A stretch of DNA of 37,840 bases, from assembly GCA_949498985.1 (NCBI GenBank), contig CATECQ010000020.1, positions 1 through 37,840 on the forward strand, written 5' to 3'. Shown in pieces: positions 10,050-19,425 of the stretch; positions within the stretch are counted from its first letter, which is position 1, and every line of letters starts with the position of its first letter. Made by a program: the position numbers and the translations under genes. The notes under the pieces were generated by a model, which worked only from the letters and a program-made list of their open reading frames with translations, was not told where the DNA came from and did not search any database. This DNA is from Glaciecola sp. HTCC2999. GTDB lineage: Bacteria; Pseudomonadota; Gammaproteobacteria; Enterobacterales; Alteromonadaceae.

Positions 10050-10059
10050 ACGTTGACGT
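10050..10059 (+). promoter_or_regulatory. ACGT-N2-ACGT motif upstream of the catabolic gene block
   Basis: ACGTTGACGT holds two palindromic ACGT tetramers two bases apart, 44 bases before the ATG at 10103. As I recall, paired ACGT half-sites resemble binding sites of LiuR-type MerR regulators, which control branched-chain amino acid and acyl-CoA catabolism in proteobacteria; the flanks here do not extend the symmetry, so this is a candidate only. No MerR gene is in the window. Confidence 0.35.
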
Positions 10060-10102
10060 AGGTTAATCTTTTATTAATTCTAAATCATCACAGGTTTATG
10101 CT

Positions 10103-11323
10103 ATGGATTTTTCTCATTCCCCAAAAACACTCGATTACCTTGCACGCGTAAAAGCATTCATCGCAGAGTATATTGCCCCCATTGAAGATGAGGTCTATCA
10201 ATTTACACATGAGCATAACGGCCATGGTGTTTGGGCAGACTGGAAACTTCACCCCACTGTTGAAGCGTTAAAAATCAAAGCCCGTGAAGCAGGATTAGCT
10301 AACTTATTTTTACCTGATGAGAAGTTAGGTCAAGGATTAACAACATTAGAATATGCCCCATTAGCTGAAGAAATGGGACGGTATGCATTTGCACCAGAAA
10401 TTTTTAATTGTAATGCCCCTGATACAGGTAATATGGAAGTTCTTTATCATTTTGGCACTCCCGCCCAACAAGAACAATGGTTAACGCCTTTACTGGCAGG
10501 TGAAATTCGTTCTGTGTTTGGTATGACTGAGCCACAAGTTGCTTCTAGTGATGCCACTAACATGGAAGCTAAAATCGATTTTGAGGGCGATGAAATCGTG
10601 ATTAACGGCACCAAATGGTGGTCTACTGGCTTAGGTCATCCACATGCTAAAATCATTATTTTTATGGGGTTATCTAATCCTGAAAATGAGCGCCACGCCC
10701 AACATTCAATGGTATTGGTGCCTGTCGATAGCCAAGGCTTAACGATAAAACGCATGCTAACTGCCTATGGTGATTATGATGCACCTTATGGTCACGGTGA
10801 AATGGTTTTTGATAATGTGCGCGTACCTCGTGAAAATCTAATAATGGGTGAAGGCAAAGGGTTTGCTATTGCTCAAGGTCGATTGGGTCCAGGCCGTATT
10901 CATCACTGTATGCGCGCTATAGGAATGGCTGAGCATGCGTTAGAACTTGCAATTAAACGTGGTTTAACACGCCAAGCATTTGGCAAACCCATTATTGAGC
11001 TAGGTGGCAACAAAGAACGTATTGCAGAAGCACGTATGGCGATTGAACAAGCACGTCTATTAACACTTCAAGCCGCATGGAAGATTGATAATCTAGGTGT
11101 GAAACATGCGATGGTTGACATCAGTGCCATCAAAGTTGTGGTCCCTAATATGCTTGAAAAAGTGGTTGATATGTCGTTGCAGATGCATGGTGGTGGGGGG
11201 ATGAGTAATGACTTCCCATTAGCACGTTTTGCTGCAGGCGCAAGGACATTGCGACTCGCTGATGGACCGGATGAGGTACATATGGCGATGGTATCGCGTC
11301 TTGAATTACGTAAATATAAATAA
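10103..11323 (+). CDS. Acyl-CoA dehydrogenase, ACAD10/ACAD11 type
   Basis: FAD-dependent acyl-CoA dehydrogenase of 406 residues. The middle domain has FGMTEPQVASSDATNMEA and INGTKWWSTGLGHPHAK; the C-terminal helical domain has GRLGPGRIHHCMRAIGMAEH, TRQAFGKPI and LQMHGGGGMSNDFPLAR. The H(H)CMRAIG and TRQAFGKP pattern is typical of the branch containing human ACAD10/11 and bacterial LvaC-like enzymes, not of short-chain beta-oxidation enzymes. The next gene encodes an APH-fold kinase, the domain fused to this type of dehydrogenase in ACAD10/11; established work places that pair in conversion of 4-hydroxyacyl-CoA to 3-hydroxyacyl-CoA via a phosphorylated intermediate. Only 2 bases separate it from the kinase gene, so they are co-transcribed. 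Exact substrate is unknown. Confidence 0.9.
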   Translation: MDFSHSPKTLDYLARVKAFIAEYIAPIEDEVYQFTHEHNGHGVWADWKLHPTVEALKIKAREAGLANLFLPDEKLGQGLTTLEYAPLAEEMGRYAFAPEIFNCNAPDTGNMEVLYHFGTPAQQEQWLTPLLAGEIRSVFGMTEPQVASSDATNMEAKIDFEGDEIVINGTKWWSTGLGHPHAKIIIFMGLSNPENERHAQHSMVLVPVDSQGLTIKRMLTAYGDYDAPYGHGEMVFDNVRVPRENLIMGEGKGFAIAQGRLGPGRIHHCMRAIGMAEHALELAIKRGLTRQAFGKPIIELGGNKERIAEARMAIEQARLLTLQAAWKIDNLGVKHAMVDISAIKVVVPNMLEKVVDMSLQMHGGGGMSNDFPLARFAAGARTLRLADGPDEVHMAMVSRLELRKYK

Positions 11324-11325
11324 CA

Positions 11326-12396
11326 ATGACTCAATCAGCTTTCAACGATAAAGCCAGAGCGGTTCGCCAAGGAGAAGAGCTTGACCTTGAGTCATTACAA
11401 CCTTGGCTCGATGAGTATCTCAATTTTGCGGGAGTCACTCCCAACGTCACCCAATATGCTGGCGGTGCGTCAAATTGGACATACTGTTTAAGTACCCCAG
11501 AGCAAGAGGTTATTTTACGCCGTGCACCTGCAGGTACTAAAGCCAAAGGGGCGCATGATATGGGGCGTGAATATCGGCTCCAATCTGCCCTTAAACCAGT
11601 TTATCCATTAGTGCCTAAAATGCTAGGCCACAGTACTAATGACAGTCTCATTGGTACTGAGTTTTATGTCATGGAAAAACTCAATGGTATTATTCCGCGC
11701 AGTAACTTGCCTCGCGGTTTAGAATTAACTTCGGAACAAGTTCGCCAATTATGCACGAATGCCATTGATAGTATGATTGCGCTGCATCAGGTCGATTATC
11801 AACGTGCTAATCTAGCCGGAATAGCTAAAGGTGAAGGCTATGTGAAGCGTCAAATCGAAGGTTGGTGTGGGCGTTATGCCAAAGCCAAAACATGGAATGT
11901 TCCCGAGGCAAATAACGTCATGAATTGGCTCAAAGCCAATATCCCTGAGCATGAAACCATCTGTTTGACTCATAACGATTTTAGATTTGACAACTTAGTG
12001 TTAAATAGTGATAACCCCACTCAAATTGTCGGCGTATTAGACTGGGAATTAGCCACACTAGGTGATCCTCTGATGGATTTGGGCAACACCTTAGCCTACT
12101 GGGTACAAGCGGATGATGATATTGTCGCGCGCAAAACGCGTCGTCAGCCCACACATTTAGAAGGCATGTTAACTCGCAGAGAAGTCGTTCAATATTATGC
12201 AGACAAAACGGGGACTGATGTATCGAACATGGCTTTTTACGAAGTATATGGCTTATTTAGATTAGCCGCTATTGTGCTCCAAATTTATTACCGTTATCAC
12301 CATAAACAAACGACGAATCCAGCGTTTAAACATCTCTGGTTTTTTACCCATTATTTGTTGCATCGTTGCCGAAAAATAATCAAACATCATCCCTAA
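11326..12396 (+). CDS. APH-fold phosphotransferase, ACAD10/11-kinase (LvaA-like)
   Basis: A 356-residue kinase-fold protein of the aminoglycoside/choline phosphotransferase superfamily. Visible motifs: the ATP-binding beta hairpin GGASNWTYCL with ILRRAP, the catalytic loop LTHNDFRFDNLVL (Asp as base, Asn for metal), and the metal-binding segment GVLDWELATLGDPLMDLG. The family annotation as an antibiotic-resistance kinase would be misleading: proteins with this pattern next to an ACAD11-type dehydrogenase are homologues of the N-terminal kinase domain of ACAD11 and of LvaA, which phosphorylates the hydroxyl of 4-hydroxyacyl-CoA. The ATG is 2 bases after the preceding stop; the ending is 9 bases before the SDR gene. 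Role in the same pathway is inferred from context. Confidence 0.88.
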   Translation: MTQSAFNDKARAVRQGEELDLESLQPWLDEYLNFAGVTPNVTQYAGGASNWTYCLSTPEQEVILRRAPAGTKAKGAHDMGREYRLQSALKPVYPLVPKMLGHSTNDSLIGTEFYVMEKLNGIIPRSNLPRGLELTSEQVRQLCTNAIDSMIALHQVDYQRANLAGIAKGEGYVKRQIEGWCGRYAKAKTWNVPEANNVMNWLKANIPEHETICLTHNDFRFDNLVLNSDNPTQIVGVLDWELATLGDPLMDLGNTLAYWVQADDDIVARKTRRQPTHLEGMLTRREVVQYYADKTGTDVSNMAFYEVYGLFRLAAIVLQIYYRYHHKQTTNPAFKHLWFFTHYLLHRCRKIIKHHP

Positions 12397-12405
12397 GCCC
12401 TTTTT

Positions 12406-13170
12406 ATGAGCAAAAAAAATATGAGCAGACAAAATATCTTAATCACCGGCGCCAGTTCAGGTTTAGGCAAAGGTATGGCAATTGAATTTGCCAAGTTAGG
12501 TCGAAATTTAGCTTTATGCGCCCGTCGTGTAGAACGTTTAACCGATTTACAAGCTGAGCTATTAGCCATTAACCCGGATATCAAAGTCTTAATTAAAAGC
12601 CTTGATGTGAATGACCATGATGCCGTCTTTGCAGTATTTAAGGAATTTGACTCTGAAATGGGCGGTTTAGACCGTATCATTGTTAATGCAGGTATGGGTA
12701 AAGGTGCATCTATTGGTACGGGTTACTTTTATGCCAATAAGCAAACCGCTGAAACCAATTTTGTTGCCGCACTGGCTCAATGTGAAGCGGCATTAGAAAT
12801 TTTCCGTGCTAAAAATGATGGCCACTTAGTCACTATATCTTCAATCTCGGCGGTCAGTAGTTATCGTCGTGCGATGACTGTCTATGCTGCAACTAAAGCA
12901 GCACTCAGCTCAATGTCAGAAGGGATGCGAATCGATTTACTTGGTACCCGTATCAAAGTATCAACTGTTCACCCTGGGTTTATTCGCAGTGAGATTAACG
13001 AAAAAGTCAAAAAAGTCCCGTTTATTGTCGATACTGAAACAGGTTGTAAAGCGATGGTCAAAGCCATCGAAAAAGAGGGCGAAAACTCCTATGTTCCTGG
13101 TTGGCCATGGGAGTGGTTACAATGGTTCTTAAGAATCGCTCCAAAATCTATCTTGAAGAAGATGAGTTAA
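12406..13170 (+). CDS. SDR-family oxidoreductase
   Basis: Short-chain dehydrogenase/reductase of 254 residues. The Rossmann motif ITGASSGLGKG is near the N terminus; CARRVERL follows beta-2, suggesting NADP preference (Arg-rich), then NAGMGKG, the catalytic serine region VTISSISAV and YAATKAAL (Tyr-X3-Lys). The C-terminal HPGFIRSEIN is typical of classical SDRs. Starts are possible at 12406 or 12421; the first is 9 bases after the kinase gene and I use it. A substrate cannot be read from sequence; as the third gene of a tightly packed run, oxidation of a hydroxy-acid or hydroxyacyl intermediate, or reduction of a keto form, is the likeliest role. Confidence 0.9.
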   Translation: MSKKNMSRQNILITGASSGLGKGMAIEFAKLGRNLALCARRVERLTDLQAELLAINPDIKVLIKSLDVNDHDAVFAVFKEFDSEMGGLDRIIVNAGMGKGASIGTGYFYANKQTAETNFVAALAQCEAALEIFRAKNDGHLVTISSISAVSSYRRAMTVYAATKAALSSMSEGMRIDLLGTRIKVSTVHPGFIRSEINEKVKKVPFIVDTETGCKAMVKAIEKEGENSYVPGWPWEWLQWFLRIAPKSILKKMS

Positions 13171-13229
13171 CGAGGCATTATCAGGAATAATTGGTGATCT
13201 ACCGTTAAAAACAATAATAGGATAGTTCA

Positions 13230-14108
13230 ATGGAAGCCTCATTCTTTACTCAAGTATTGCTCCCTGCTAGTTTAGCGTTAATTATGTTTGGAATGGGCTT
13301 GTCTCTCACCATAGCTGATTTTAAGCGGTTATTGAACACGCCTCGAGCCGTCTCAATGGGTTTATTTGGTCAGATGATTTGTCTGCCTCTTATGGCATTC
13401 TTATTGTGTCTTGCGTTTAGTGTCGAACCACATATCGCCATAGGTTTGATGGTATTAGCTGCTTGTCCTGGCGGTACATCATCTAATCTATTAAGTCATA
13501 TTGGTCGAGCAAACTTGGCTTTATCGGTTTCCTTAACGGCAATCACCACAGTTATTTGTGTGGTTTCGACCCCATGGTTGATTAAGTTCAGTGTCGATTA
13601 CTTTACCATCCTCCCTGATGAACCTTTCTCGTTACTCAATACTTCCCTTAGCTTATTAGTCATTACGCTCATTCCCATTGTGATTGGGATGAGTGTGCGT
13701 CATTTTGCACTCAATTTCGCTAATCGAACTGAAGCCTTTTTCCGCCACTTATCGACGTTATTTTTAATTACCATGATTATTTTGATATCCATTGATGAAA
13801 AAGAAATGATTATGAATTCTTTTCCTGATGTCTTTATCTTAACCTTTACTTTAAATATTTTAGCGACGGTAGTGGGTGTCATCATCGCGAGACTCGGGAG
13901 GCTTAATGATAATGATGCTGTTACTCTAGGTATCGAAATTGGTACTCAAAATGCTACCATGTCGATCTTGATTTCAGTCAGTTTTTTAAATAATTCAGAA
14001 TATGCGATTGCTTCTGGGGTCTACGGCGTGACTATGTATATTGGTGCATTTATATTAATCATCTCTCGCCAATTAGGATGGTTTGGCTTTCGTCCAAAGA
14101 CGACATAA
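13230..14108 (+). CDS. BASS-family (bile acid:sodium symporter-like) transporter
   Basis: An integral membrane protein of 292 residues with about nine to ten hydrophobic segments. MFGMGLSLTIADFKRLL near the start, AACPGGTSSNLLSHIGRANLALSVSLTAI in the first half and EIGTQNATMSI in the second half are the hallmarks of the BASS superfamily, which imports organic anions such as bile acids, pantothenate and keto acids, usually with sodium. The ATG at 13230 has a good site (AGGAT, 8 bases upstream). It lies 59 bases after the SDR gene and 12 bases before the serine hydrolase gene, so it may deliver a carboxylate to the preceding enzymes. Substrate not predictable. Confidence 0.9.
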   Translation: MEASFFTQVLLPASLALIMFGMGLSLTIADFKRLLNTPRAVSMGLFGQMICLPLMAFLLCLAFSVEPHIAIGLMVLAACPGGTSSNLLSHIGRANLALSVSLTAITTVICVVSTPWLIKFSVDYFTILPDEPFSLLNTSLSLLVITLIPIVIGMSVRHFALNFANRTEAFFRHLSTLFLITMIILISIDEKEMIMNSFPDVFILTFTLNILATVVGVIIARLGRLNDNDAVTLGIEIGTQNATMSILISVSFLNNSEYAIASGVYGVTMYIGAFILIISRQLGWFGFRPKTT

Positions 14109-14120
14109 TCATTGTTCTGA

Positions 14121-15740
14121 ATGATGATATTCAAACCCTCGATATATAAATTATTCATTGGGCTTAGCGGGCTCATATTAAGTGTTTCAATACTTATTAA
14201 AGCGCATGCTCAAAGCCTCCATATAGACACACCTAATCCTACCCCGCGATTAATTACCTCAGAATCTTTGGATAATGTCGTTGCAACAGCCCTTGACACT
14301 TTTTTCACCCCAGGCGCATCGGTGGCCATTGTCCACAAAGGTAAAATAGTACATGCAAAAGGGTATGGTTTTCGTGATCTCAAGCAAAAAACGCCGGTTA
14401 ATCAAGCAACTTATTTTCGACTTGCCTCAACGTCCAAAGCCTTTACAGCAATGACCATGGCAATTTTAGTCGATGAAGGCAAAGTGACATGGCAAGATAA
14501 AGTCATCGATTTTCTCCCTGAATTTGCACTATCTAACTCGACGATTACCTCAAAATTCACAATATTGGATTTATTTACTCACCGTAGCGGATTAGTGGGT
14601 GGTGCAGGTGATAGTATGTTATGGCCCGAACCAAGCGGTTTTACTCGAGCAGAAATCATTCATAACCTGCGTTATCTCACGCCAGAATACCGCTTTCGTT
14701 CGACCTATGCATATTCTAATGTCTTGTACATTACTGCAGCTGAAGTCGTCGCCAAAATCGCAGGCCAACCATGGGAGCAATTTTTACAAGAGCGTATTTT
14801 TGCACCTCTACAGATGGATTGCTATGCTGGTGTTGTTCCTCAAATGGCAATGAATAATGCGGCTATGAGCTATGGCCATAATGATGCACAGGGAATTTAT
14901 CCTATACCTCGCAATGCCTTGGATAATCAATCTTTCGTTTCAGCTCCCGCTGGCGGTATTGTATGCAATGCTAAGAGCATGGCTCTTTGGCTTCAAGCAT
15001 TATTAAATGAAGCCCAAACTTCCAAGGGTAAAAAGCTTATTTCTGAACAACAATTACAGCAAATATTCACTCCGCACACTCCCTTATGGATCTCTTCTCA
15101 TGCCAAACATACTCATCATACTCGAACGAAACATTATGCCATTGGCTGGCGGGTGGAAAATGTCTTTGACTACGAAATGATATCCCACACCGGCTCATTA
15201 TCTGGTTATCAAGCATATGCCGCGCTGATCCCTGAGCTTGAATTGGGCGTGATTATTTTAAACAATGGTTCTAACTATGGCGTGCGTGATGCGGTCATGC
15301 AAAGCATTATCAAATCCGTTATGCCTCAAGCGAAACCGACTGACTGGGTTGCACATTACGTCGATTATCAAGCAAAACAAGAACAACGTTATCTAAAGCG
15401 GTTGTTGCCTGATCCGATTGGAAGTGGCACACTCATTTTGCCGGTATCTAAGTACTTGGGGACCTACTCTGACCAATGGTTTGGTGAGGTCAGTTTGTAT
15501 AAAAACGAGCAAGGAACATATCGTTTTCGTAGCGTCAAAATGCCAACATTACAAGGCCGTCTAGAAATATTCGGCGACCATTCTTGGGTTGTCCGCTGGG
15601 ATAACCAAAATGCCGCCAGTGATGCATTTATTCATTTCAAAGTACACCCCGATAACTCGGTGGAAGGCTTTTCCATGTATCCTTTCACCGCTAAAGAGAT
15701 AGTTAATCACGAATATCGTGATATGTTTTTTATTCCCTGA
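14121..15740 (+). CDS. Exported beta-lactamase-fold serine hydrolase (class C/esterase type)
   Basis: A 539-residue protein with an N-terminal signal peptide (residues 1-30, cleavage likely after AHA). The serine beta-lactamase/penicillin-binding-protein-like triad is complete: S103-T-S-K106 in RLASTSKAF, Y198-S-N200 in TYAYSN, and H356-T-G358 in SHTGSLSGY. Residues from about 430 form a C-terminal domain like DUF3471 in periplasmic serine hydrolases. Such proteins are more often esterases, lactonases or D-amino peptidases than true beta-lactamases; nothing here supports antibiotic resistance. It sits 12 bases after the transporter gene and is probably co-transcribed with it; an extracytoplasmic ester- or lactone-opening role feeding the transporter is an inference. 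It ends convergently, 16 bases from purT. Confidence 0.88.
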   Translation: MMIFKPSIYKLFIGLSGLILSVSILIKAHAQSLHIDTPNPTPRLITSESLDNVVATALDTFFTPGASVAIVHKGKIVHAKGYGFRDLKQKTPVNQATYFRLASTSKAFTAMTMAILVDEGKVTWQDKVIDFLPEFALSNSTITSKFTILDLFTHRSGLVGGAGDSMLWPEPSGFTRAEIIHNLRYLTPEYRFRSTYAYSNVLYITAAEVVAKIAGQPWEQFLQERIFAPLQMDCYAGVVPQMAMNNAAMSYGHNDAQGIYPIPRNALDNQSFVSAPAGGIVCNAKSMALWLQALLNEAQTSKGKKLISEQQLQQIFTPHTPLWISSHAKHTHHTRTKHYAIGWRVENVFDYEMISHTGSLSGYQAYAALIPELELGVIILNNGSNYGVRDAVMQSIIKSVMPQAKPTDWVAHYVDYQAKQEQRYLKRLLPDPIGSGTLILPVSKYLGTYSDQWFGEVSLYKNEQGTYRFRSVKMPTLQGRLEIFGDHSWVVRWDNQNAASDAFIHFKVHPDNSVEGFSMYPFTAKEIVNHEYRDMFFIP

Positions 15741-15756
15741 ACCTAAGCACCGGTGT

Positions 15757-16944
15757 TTATGACAATGCTATTTTGACGCATTTTATGACGTTTAATCCTT
15801 TATTAATTGCGCTTTCTACATCAAAACTTCTTGCCAACGCGACCCCCATTCGACGTTGTCCTGAAACTTCAGGCTTGCCAAATAACCGGATATCCGTCTG
15901 TGGTTCCGCTAACGCTTGGGTAAAACCACTAAAACTGACTTGCTGACTCTCGCCTGAAACCAATAATGCCACTGACGCACTGGGTCCATAAAATTCAATA
16001 TGTGTAATCGGTAAGCCTAAAAAGGCTCGCACATGTAATGCAAACTCAGAGAGTTCTTGAGAAATTAAAGTGACCATACCGGTATCATGTGGTCGGGGTG
16101 AAACTTCACTAAAGTACACATCATCGCCTTTTATAAACAACTCCACTCCAAACAGACCTCGCCCACCTAATGCTTGAGTCACCTGCGTGGCAATCGATTT
16201 AGCTGTCTTTAAGGCCTCGGCTGACATCATTTGTGGTTGCCATGACTCACGATAATCGCCACCGTCTTGACGATGACCAATTGGCTCACAAAAATGAGTT
16301 CCATCTTCTGCTTGGATAGTTAATAGCGTAATTTCATAATCGAAATCCACTACACCTTCTACGATCACTTTCCCCTTCCCTGCTCGACCACCGGCTTGCG
16401 CATAGTCCCATGCAGTATCAATGTCATCAACGCTGTTAAGCATGCTTTGCCCTTTTCCTGATGAGCTCATAATTGGTTTGACAATGCAGGGAAATCCAAT
16501 TGCATTGACCGCGGTAATAAATGTCATTTTATCAACAGCAAATGCATAGGTTGAAGTCGGAAGACCCAGAGTTTCAGCAACCAGAGTACGTATACCTTCT
16601 CGATTCATAGTTAAATGCGCAGCATTGGCACTAGGTACGACATTAAACCCTTCGCTTTCTAACTCTAATAATATATCAGTAGCAATCGCTTCAATTTCAG
16701 GCACGATATAATCTGGTTTTTCCGCTTCAATAATTGCTTTAAGTGCCGGTCCATCTAGCATTGACACGGTATAACTTCGGTCTGCAACTTGCATCGCTGG
16801 GGCGTTTTCATAGCGATCCAAAGCAATCACTTCACACCCTAAACGCTGCGCTTCGATAGCCACTTCTTTGCCTAACTCACCACTGCCACATAACAGAATT
16901 TTAGTTGCGGTATTTGAAAAAGGGGTACCTAGTGTGACTGACAT
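15757..16944 (-). CDS. purT: Formate-dependent phosphoribosylglycinamide formyltransferase
   Basis: PurT makes formyl-GAR from GAR, formate and ATP in purine synthesis, the folate-independent alternative to PurN. The 395-residue protein is close to the E. coli length (392), with [37 protein letters not shown], the ATP-grasp core [37 protein letters not shown] and the C-terminal [19 protein letters not shown] two codons earlier overlaps the Shine-Dalgarno AGGAG (16950-16954), so the ATG at 16944, five bases after that site, is the start. It follows ychJ by 27 bases on the same strand and is probably co-transcribed. No PurR box is visible in that short gap. Confidence 0.97.
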   Translation of the reverse strand: MSVTLGTPFSNTATKILLCGSGELGKEVAIEAQRLGCEVIALDRYENAPAMQVADRSYTVSMLDGPALKAIIEAEKPDYIVPEIEAIATDILLELESEGFNVVPSANAAHLTMNREGIRTLVAETLGLPTSTYAFAVDKMTFITAVNAIGFPCIVKPIMSSSGKGQSMLNSVDDIDTAWDYAQAGGRAGKGKVIVEGVVDFDYEITLLTIQAEDGTHFCEPIGHRQDGGDYRESWQPQMMSAEALKTAKSIATQVTQALGGRGLFGVELFIKGDDVYFSEVSPRPHDTGMVTLISQELSEFALHVRAFLGLPITHIEFYGPSASVALLVSGESQQVSFSGFTQALAEPQTDIRLFGKPEVSGQRRMGVALARSFDVESAINKGLNVIKCVKIALS

Positions 16945-16971
16945 ATTCACTCCTGAAATTAAATAGGGATA

Positions 16972-17496
16972 TTAGGCGACTTTGGGTAAGCAGCACTGTT
17001 TATATTTTTTATTTGAACCACACACACAACGTTCGTTGCGCTTTAATTGTATCTCACCATTGGCACTACCCATAGTGCCATTAAGATAGCGCCAATAGCC
17101 AGATTCTTGAACAAATACTGACCGTTCATGCAAGCAATATACACGTTTATTTTCAGCATAATACACTTTAAATTCTACTTCACCTTGAGGGCTTTGTGCG
17201 TTATTTTGATTGGTCGAACTAAGTTGAGTATCGAGCACTGTTAACCCTAACCAACGAGTATTAGTTGCGCTCTTAGATAAATCTGACACACTTAGTTGCT
17301 GCCGTGATGTCGATGCATATGTCTCTAAAATGTATGGATAGTAACCTAACACATACGCAGCATAACGCGAACGCATCAATGCCTCAGGCGAAATAGGCTG
17401 GGCATTCTCATGATGTAAAGGGCCACAACATTGCCGATATGGCAGTGCACATGCTGGGCATTCGATGGGTAAATCATGAGATGAAAGAGTTGTCAT
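16972..17496 (-). CDS. ychJ: YchJ-family SEC-C motif protein
   Basis: A 174-residue UPF0225/YchJ protein of unknown function. It carries two cysteine clusters of the SEC-C type: an N-terminal one (CPACALPYRQCCGPLH) and a C-terminal zinc-binding one (CVCGSNKKYKQCC), with the NTF2-like YchJ core between (PEALMRSRYAAYVLGYYPYILETY, VEFKVYY, HERSVFV). SEC-C motifs bind zinc and in SecA contact ribosome and SecB; the role in YchJ is not established. ATG 17496 has a good ribosome site (AGGTG, about 8 bases). Likely first gene of a ychJ-purT unit. Confidence 0.9.
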   Translation of the reverse strand: MTTLSSHDLPIECPACALPYRQCCGPLHHENAQPISPEALMRSRYAAYVLGYYPYILETYASTSRQQLSVSDLSKSATNTRWLGLTVLDTQLSSTNQNNAQSPQGEVEFKVYYAENKRVYCLHERSVFVQESGYWRYLNGTMGSANGEIQLKRNERCVCGSNKKYKQCCLPKVA

Positions 17497-17579
17497 CGTA
17501 ACGCACCTGCTTTTAATTGCCTGACTTCAAGTTGAATTACGTTATCATATCAAAGTCAGCAAAAATATCGTTATGTCAG

Positions 17580-19232
17580 TTAAAAACGGCGTACACCATT
17601 GACCCACGTTTGTAATACTTTTGTGTCTCGGATAAGTCCTGGTTTAATGGTGAAAATATCACGATCAATTAATATAAAATCGGCTTTTTTGCCGACTTCC
17701 AGTGTACCTAGGTACTCATCTTGAAAACCGGCATATGCGGCATCTAAGGTAAAGCCTCGCAGTGCTTGCGTTAATGTGACACGCTCAGCAGCAATCCAGC
17801 CGTCTTTCGGCTCAGCAGCCGAGTTCTGACGAGTTACAGCCGCATGCAAACCATGAAACGGATTCGCTAACTCAACCGGAAAGTCAGATCCAAAGGCGAT
17901 CCTCGATCCTTGCTGTAAAAATGTCTGCCATGCATAAGCCCCTTGCAAACGTTGAGAGCCAATCCGATCTTCTGCCATATTCATATCACTAGTGGCATGG
18001 GTAGGCTGCATCGATGGAATAATGCCGTACTTTTTAAACAAAGGAATGTCTTCTACGGCAACAACTTGGGCATGTTCAATACGATGACGTTCGGTATTTT
18101 CAGGAAATTCTCCAAAAGTTTTTGCAAATTGTTGTAATGCCAATCGATTCGCACGATCACCTATGGCATGGAAATTAAGTTGAAAATTAGCACCTAAGAC
18201 TTGACGAAATAAGGTGGGGAGTTGCTCTTGTGGGGTTACCAATAAACCATGATTATCATGATCATCAGAATAAGGCGCTAATAATGCTGCACCGCGGCTA
18301 CCTAATGCGCCGTCCCCATAAGCTTTTACACTGCGTATACTCAACATGTACTGAGGATCTAATATATGTCCACCATTTAACATATCTGGTAATTGTGGAT
18401 CGGTCGCAGCTATCATTGCATAAACACGCACATCTAAATTACCCTGACGTGATTGGGATTGATAAAAATCATAAGTATTTTTAGATATGCCAGCATCATG
18501 CATTGCCGTAACCCCAACGGATAACAAGTGCTCTGTAGCCGCATCTAACTGAGCTTTGAGTTGCGTATTATCGGGGACAGGTAGTAGCGCCTCAACCAGC
18601 AACATTGCATTATCAATCAATACTCCTGTAGGCTGTCCTTGAGCATCTTTTACAATCTCACCTCCCGCTGGAGAGGTCGTTGATGCCGTGATCCCAGCCA
18701 AGGCTAACGCTTTGCTATTCACCCAAAGTGCATGTCCGTCAATCCGCGATAACACGACTGGATTATTAGGTAGAATGTTATCAAGCGTTGCTTTCACAGG
18801 AAAAACAGGAATATCCCATAACACCTGATTCCAGCCACGTCCGACAATCCATTGGTCTGCTTTAGGTTGGGAACCTACAAAATTAGCGACACGTTCGACA
18901 GCTTCAGATTCAGAACGAGTACCACGTAAATCAACTTCTAACAAATTCTGACCTAAGCCCAATAGATGCCCATGCGCATCTATTAATCCAGGTAACAGCG
19001 TATTACCTAAGCCATCTATACGTTTTGCACCCGTTAATTGTGAAGTAGTGATCCCATCATCTACGCCTATAATTGTGTCATCTTCAACCAACAACTGTGA
19101 AAAACGGATGAGTTTACCTTGGGTATTAAGCGTGTAACCATTTACATTGGTAATCAAGGTTGTTGACGCATGAGCTATATTCAATGATAAGCAAACGATA
19201 AAGACACAGCATAAACTCAATAATTGTTTCAC
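17580..19232 (-). CDS. Exported YtcJ-like amidohydrolase
   Basis: A metal-dependent hydrolase of 550 residues in the amidohydrolase superfamily. A signal peptide is present (MKQLLSLCCVFIVCLSLNIAHA). The metal-binding motif is LLPGLIDAHGHL (His87, His89), followed by later ligands in NFHAIGDRAN and HRIEHAQ, the conserved FGSDFPVELANPFHGLHAAV, and a C-terminal beta-sandwich end (LGTLEVGKKADFILID). This pattern fits the YtcJ branch, whose members hydrolyse amides or carbamates of mostly unknown identity. The start codon is GTG at 19232, preceded by GAGAG. The gene stands alone, divergent from the small protein-ppiC pair; the downstream gap to ychJ is 83 bases. Periplasmic location is predicted; substrate unknown. 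Confidence 0.88.
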   Translation of the reverse strand: MKQLLSLCCVFIVCLSLNIAHASTTLITNVNGYTLNTQGKLIRFSQLLVEDDTIIGVDDGITTSQLTGAKRIDGLGNTLLPGLIDAHGHLLGLGQNLLEVDLRGTRSESEAVERVANFVGSQPKADQWIVGRGWNQVLWDIPVFPVKATLDNILPNNPVVLSRIDGHALWVNSKALALAGITASTTSPAGGEIVKDAQGQPTGVLIDNAMLLVEALLPVPDNTQLKAQLDAATEHLLSVGVTAMHDAGISKNTYDFYQSQSRQGNLDVRVYAMIAATDPQLPDMLNGGHILDPQYMLSIRSVKAYGDGALGSRGAALLAPYSDDHDNHGLLVTPQEQLPTLFRQVLGANFQLNFHAIGDRANRLALQQFAKTFGEFPENTERHRIEHAQVVAVEDIPLFKKYGIIPSMQPTHATSDMNMAEDRIGSQRLQGAYAWQTFLQQGSRIAFGSDFPVELANPFHGLHAAVTRQNSAAEPKDGWIAAERVTLTQALRGFTLDAAYAGFQDEYLGTLEVGKKADFILIDRDIFTIKPGLIRDTKVLQTWVNGVRRF

Positions 19233-19425
19233 AAGACTCTCGCTTTTGGATAGGAATGAAGGATTGATTTTGAGGATACCTGAACAGCTTAAAACGTCAA
19301 CTTAATCTGAAATTGACGGTAAACTCATATTATGTGAACTTTTATCTGGTTTCATCATATTATATGTATAATGCTATGCCTATTAAGAAACACATAAGAT
19401 AAATGACCTCAGGATACCCGCTTAC

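Noticed and set aside
11326-12396. Aminoglycoside resistance kinase
   Set aside because: The fold is shared, but the motifs and the neighbouring ACAD11-type dehydrogenase point to a hydroxyacyl-CoA kinase.
14121-15740. Class C beta-lactamase
   Set aside because: The triad is shared, but length, C-terminal domain and catabolic context fit an esterase-like serine hydrolase.
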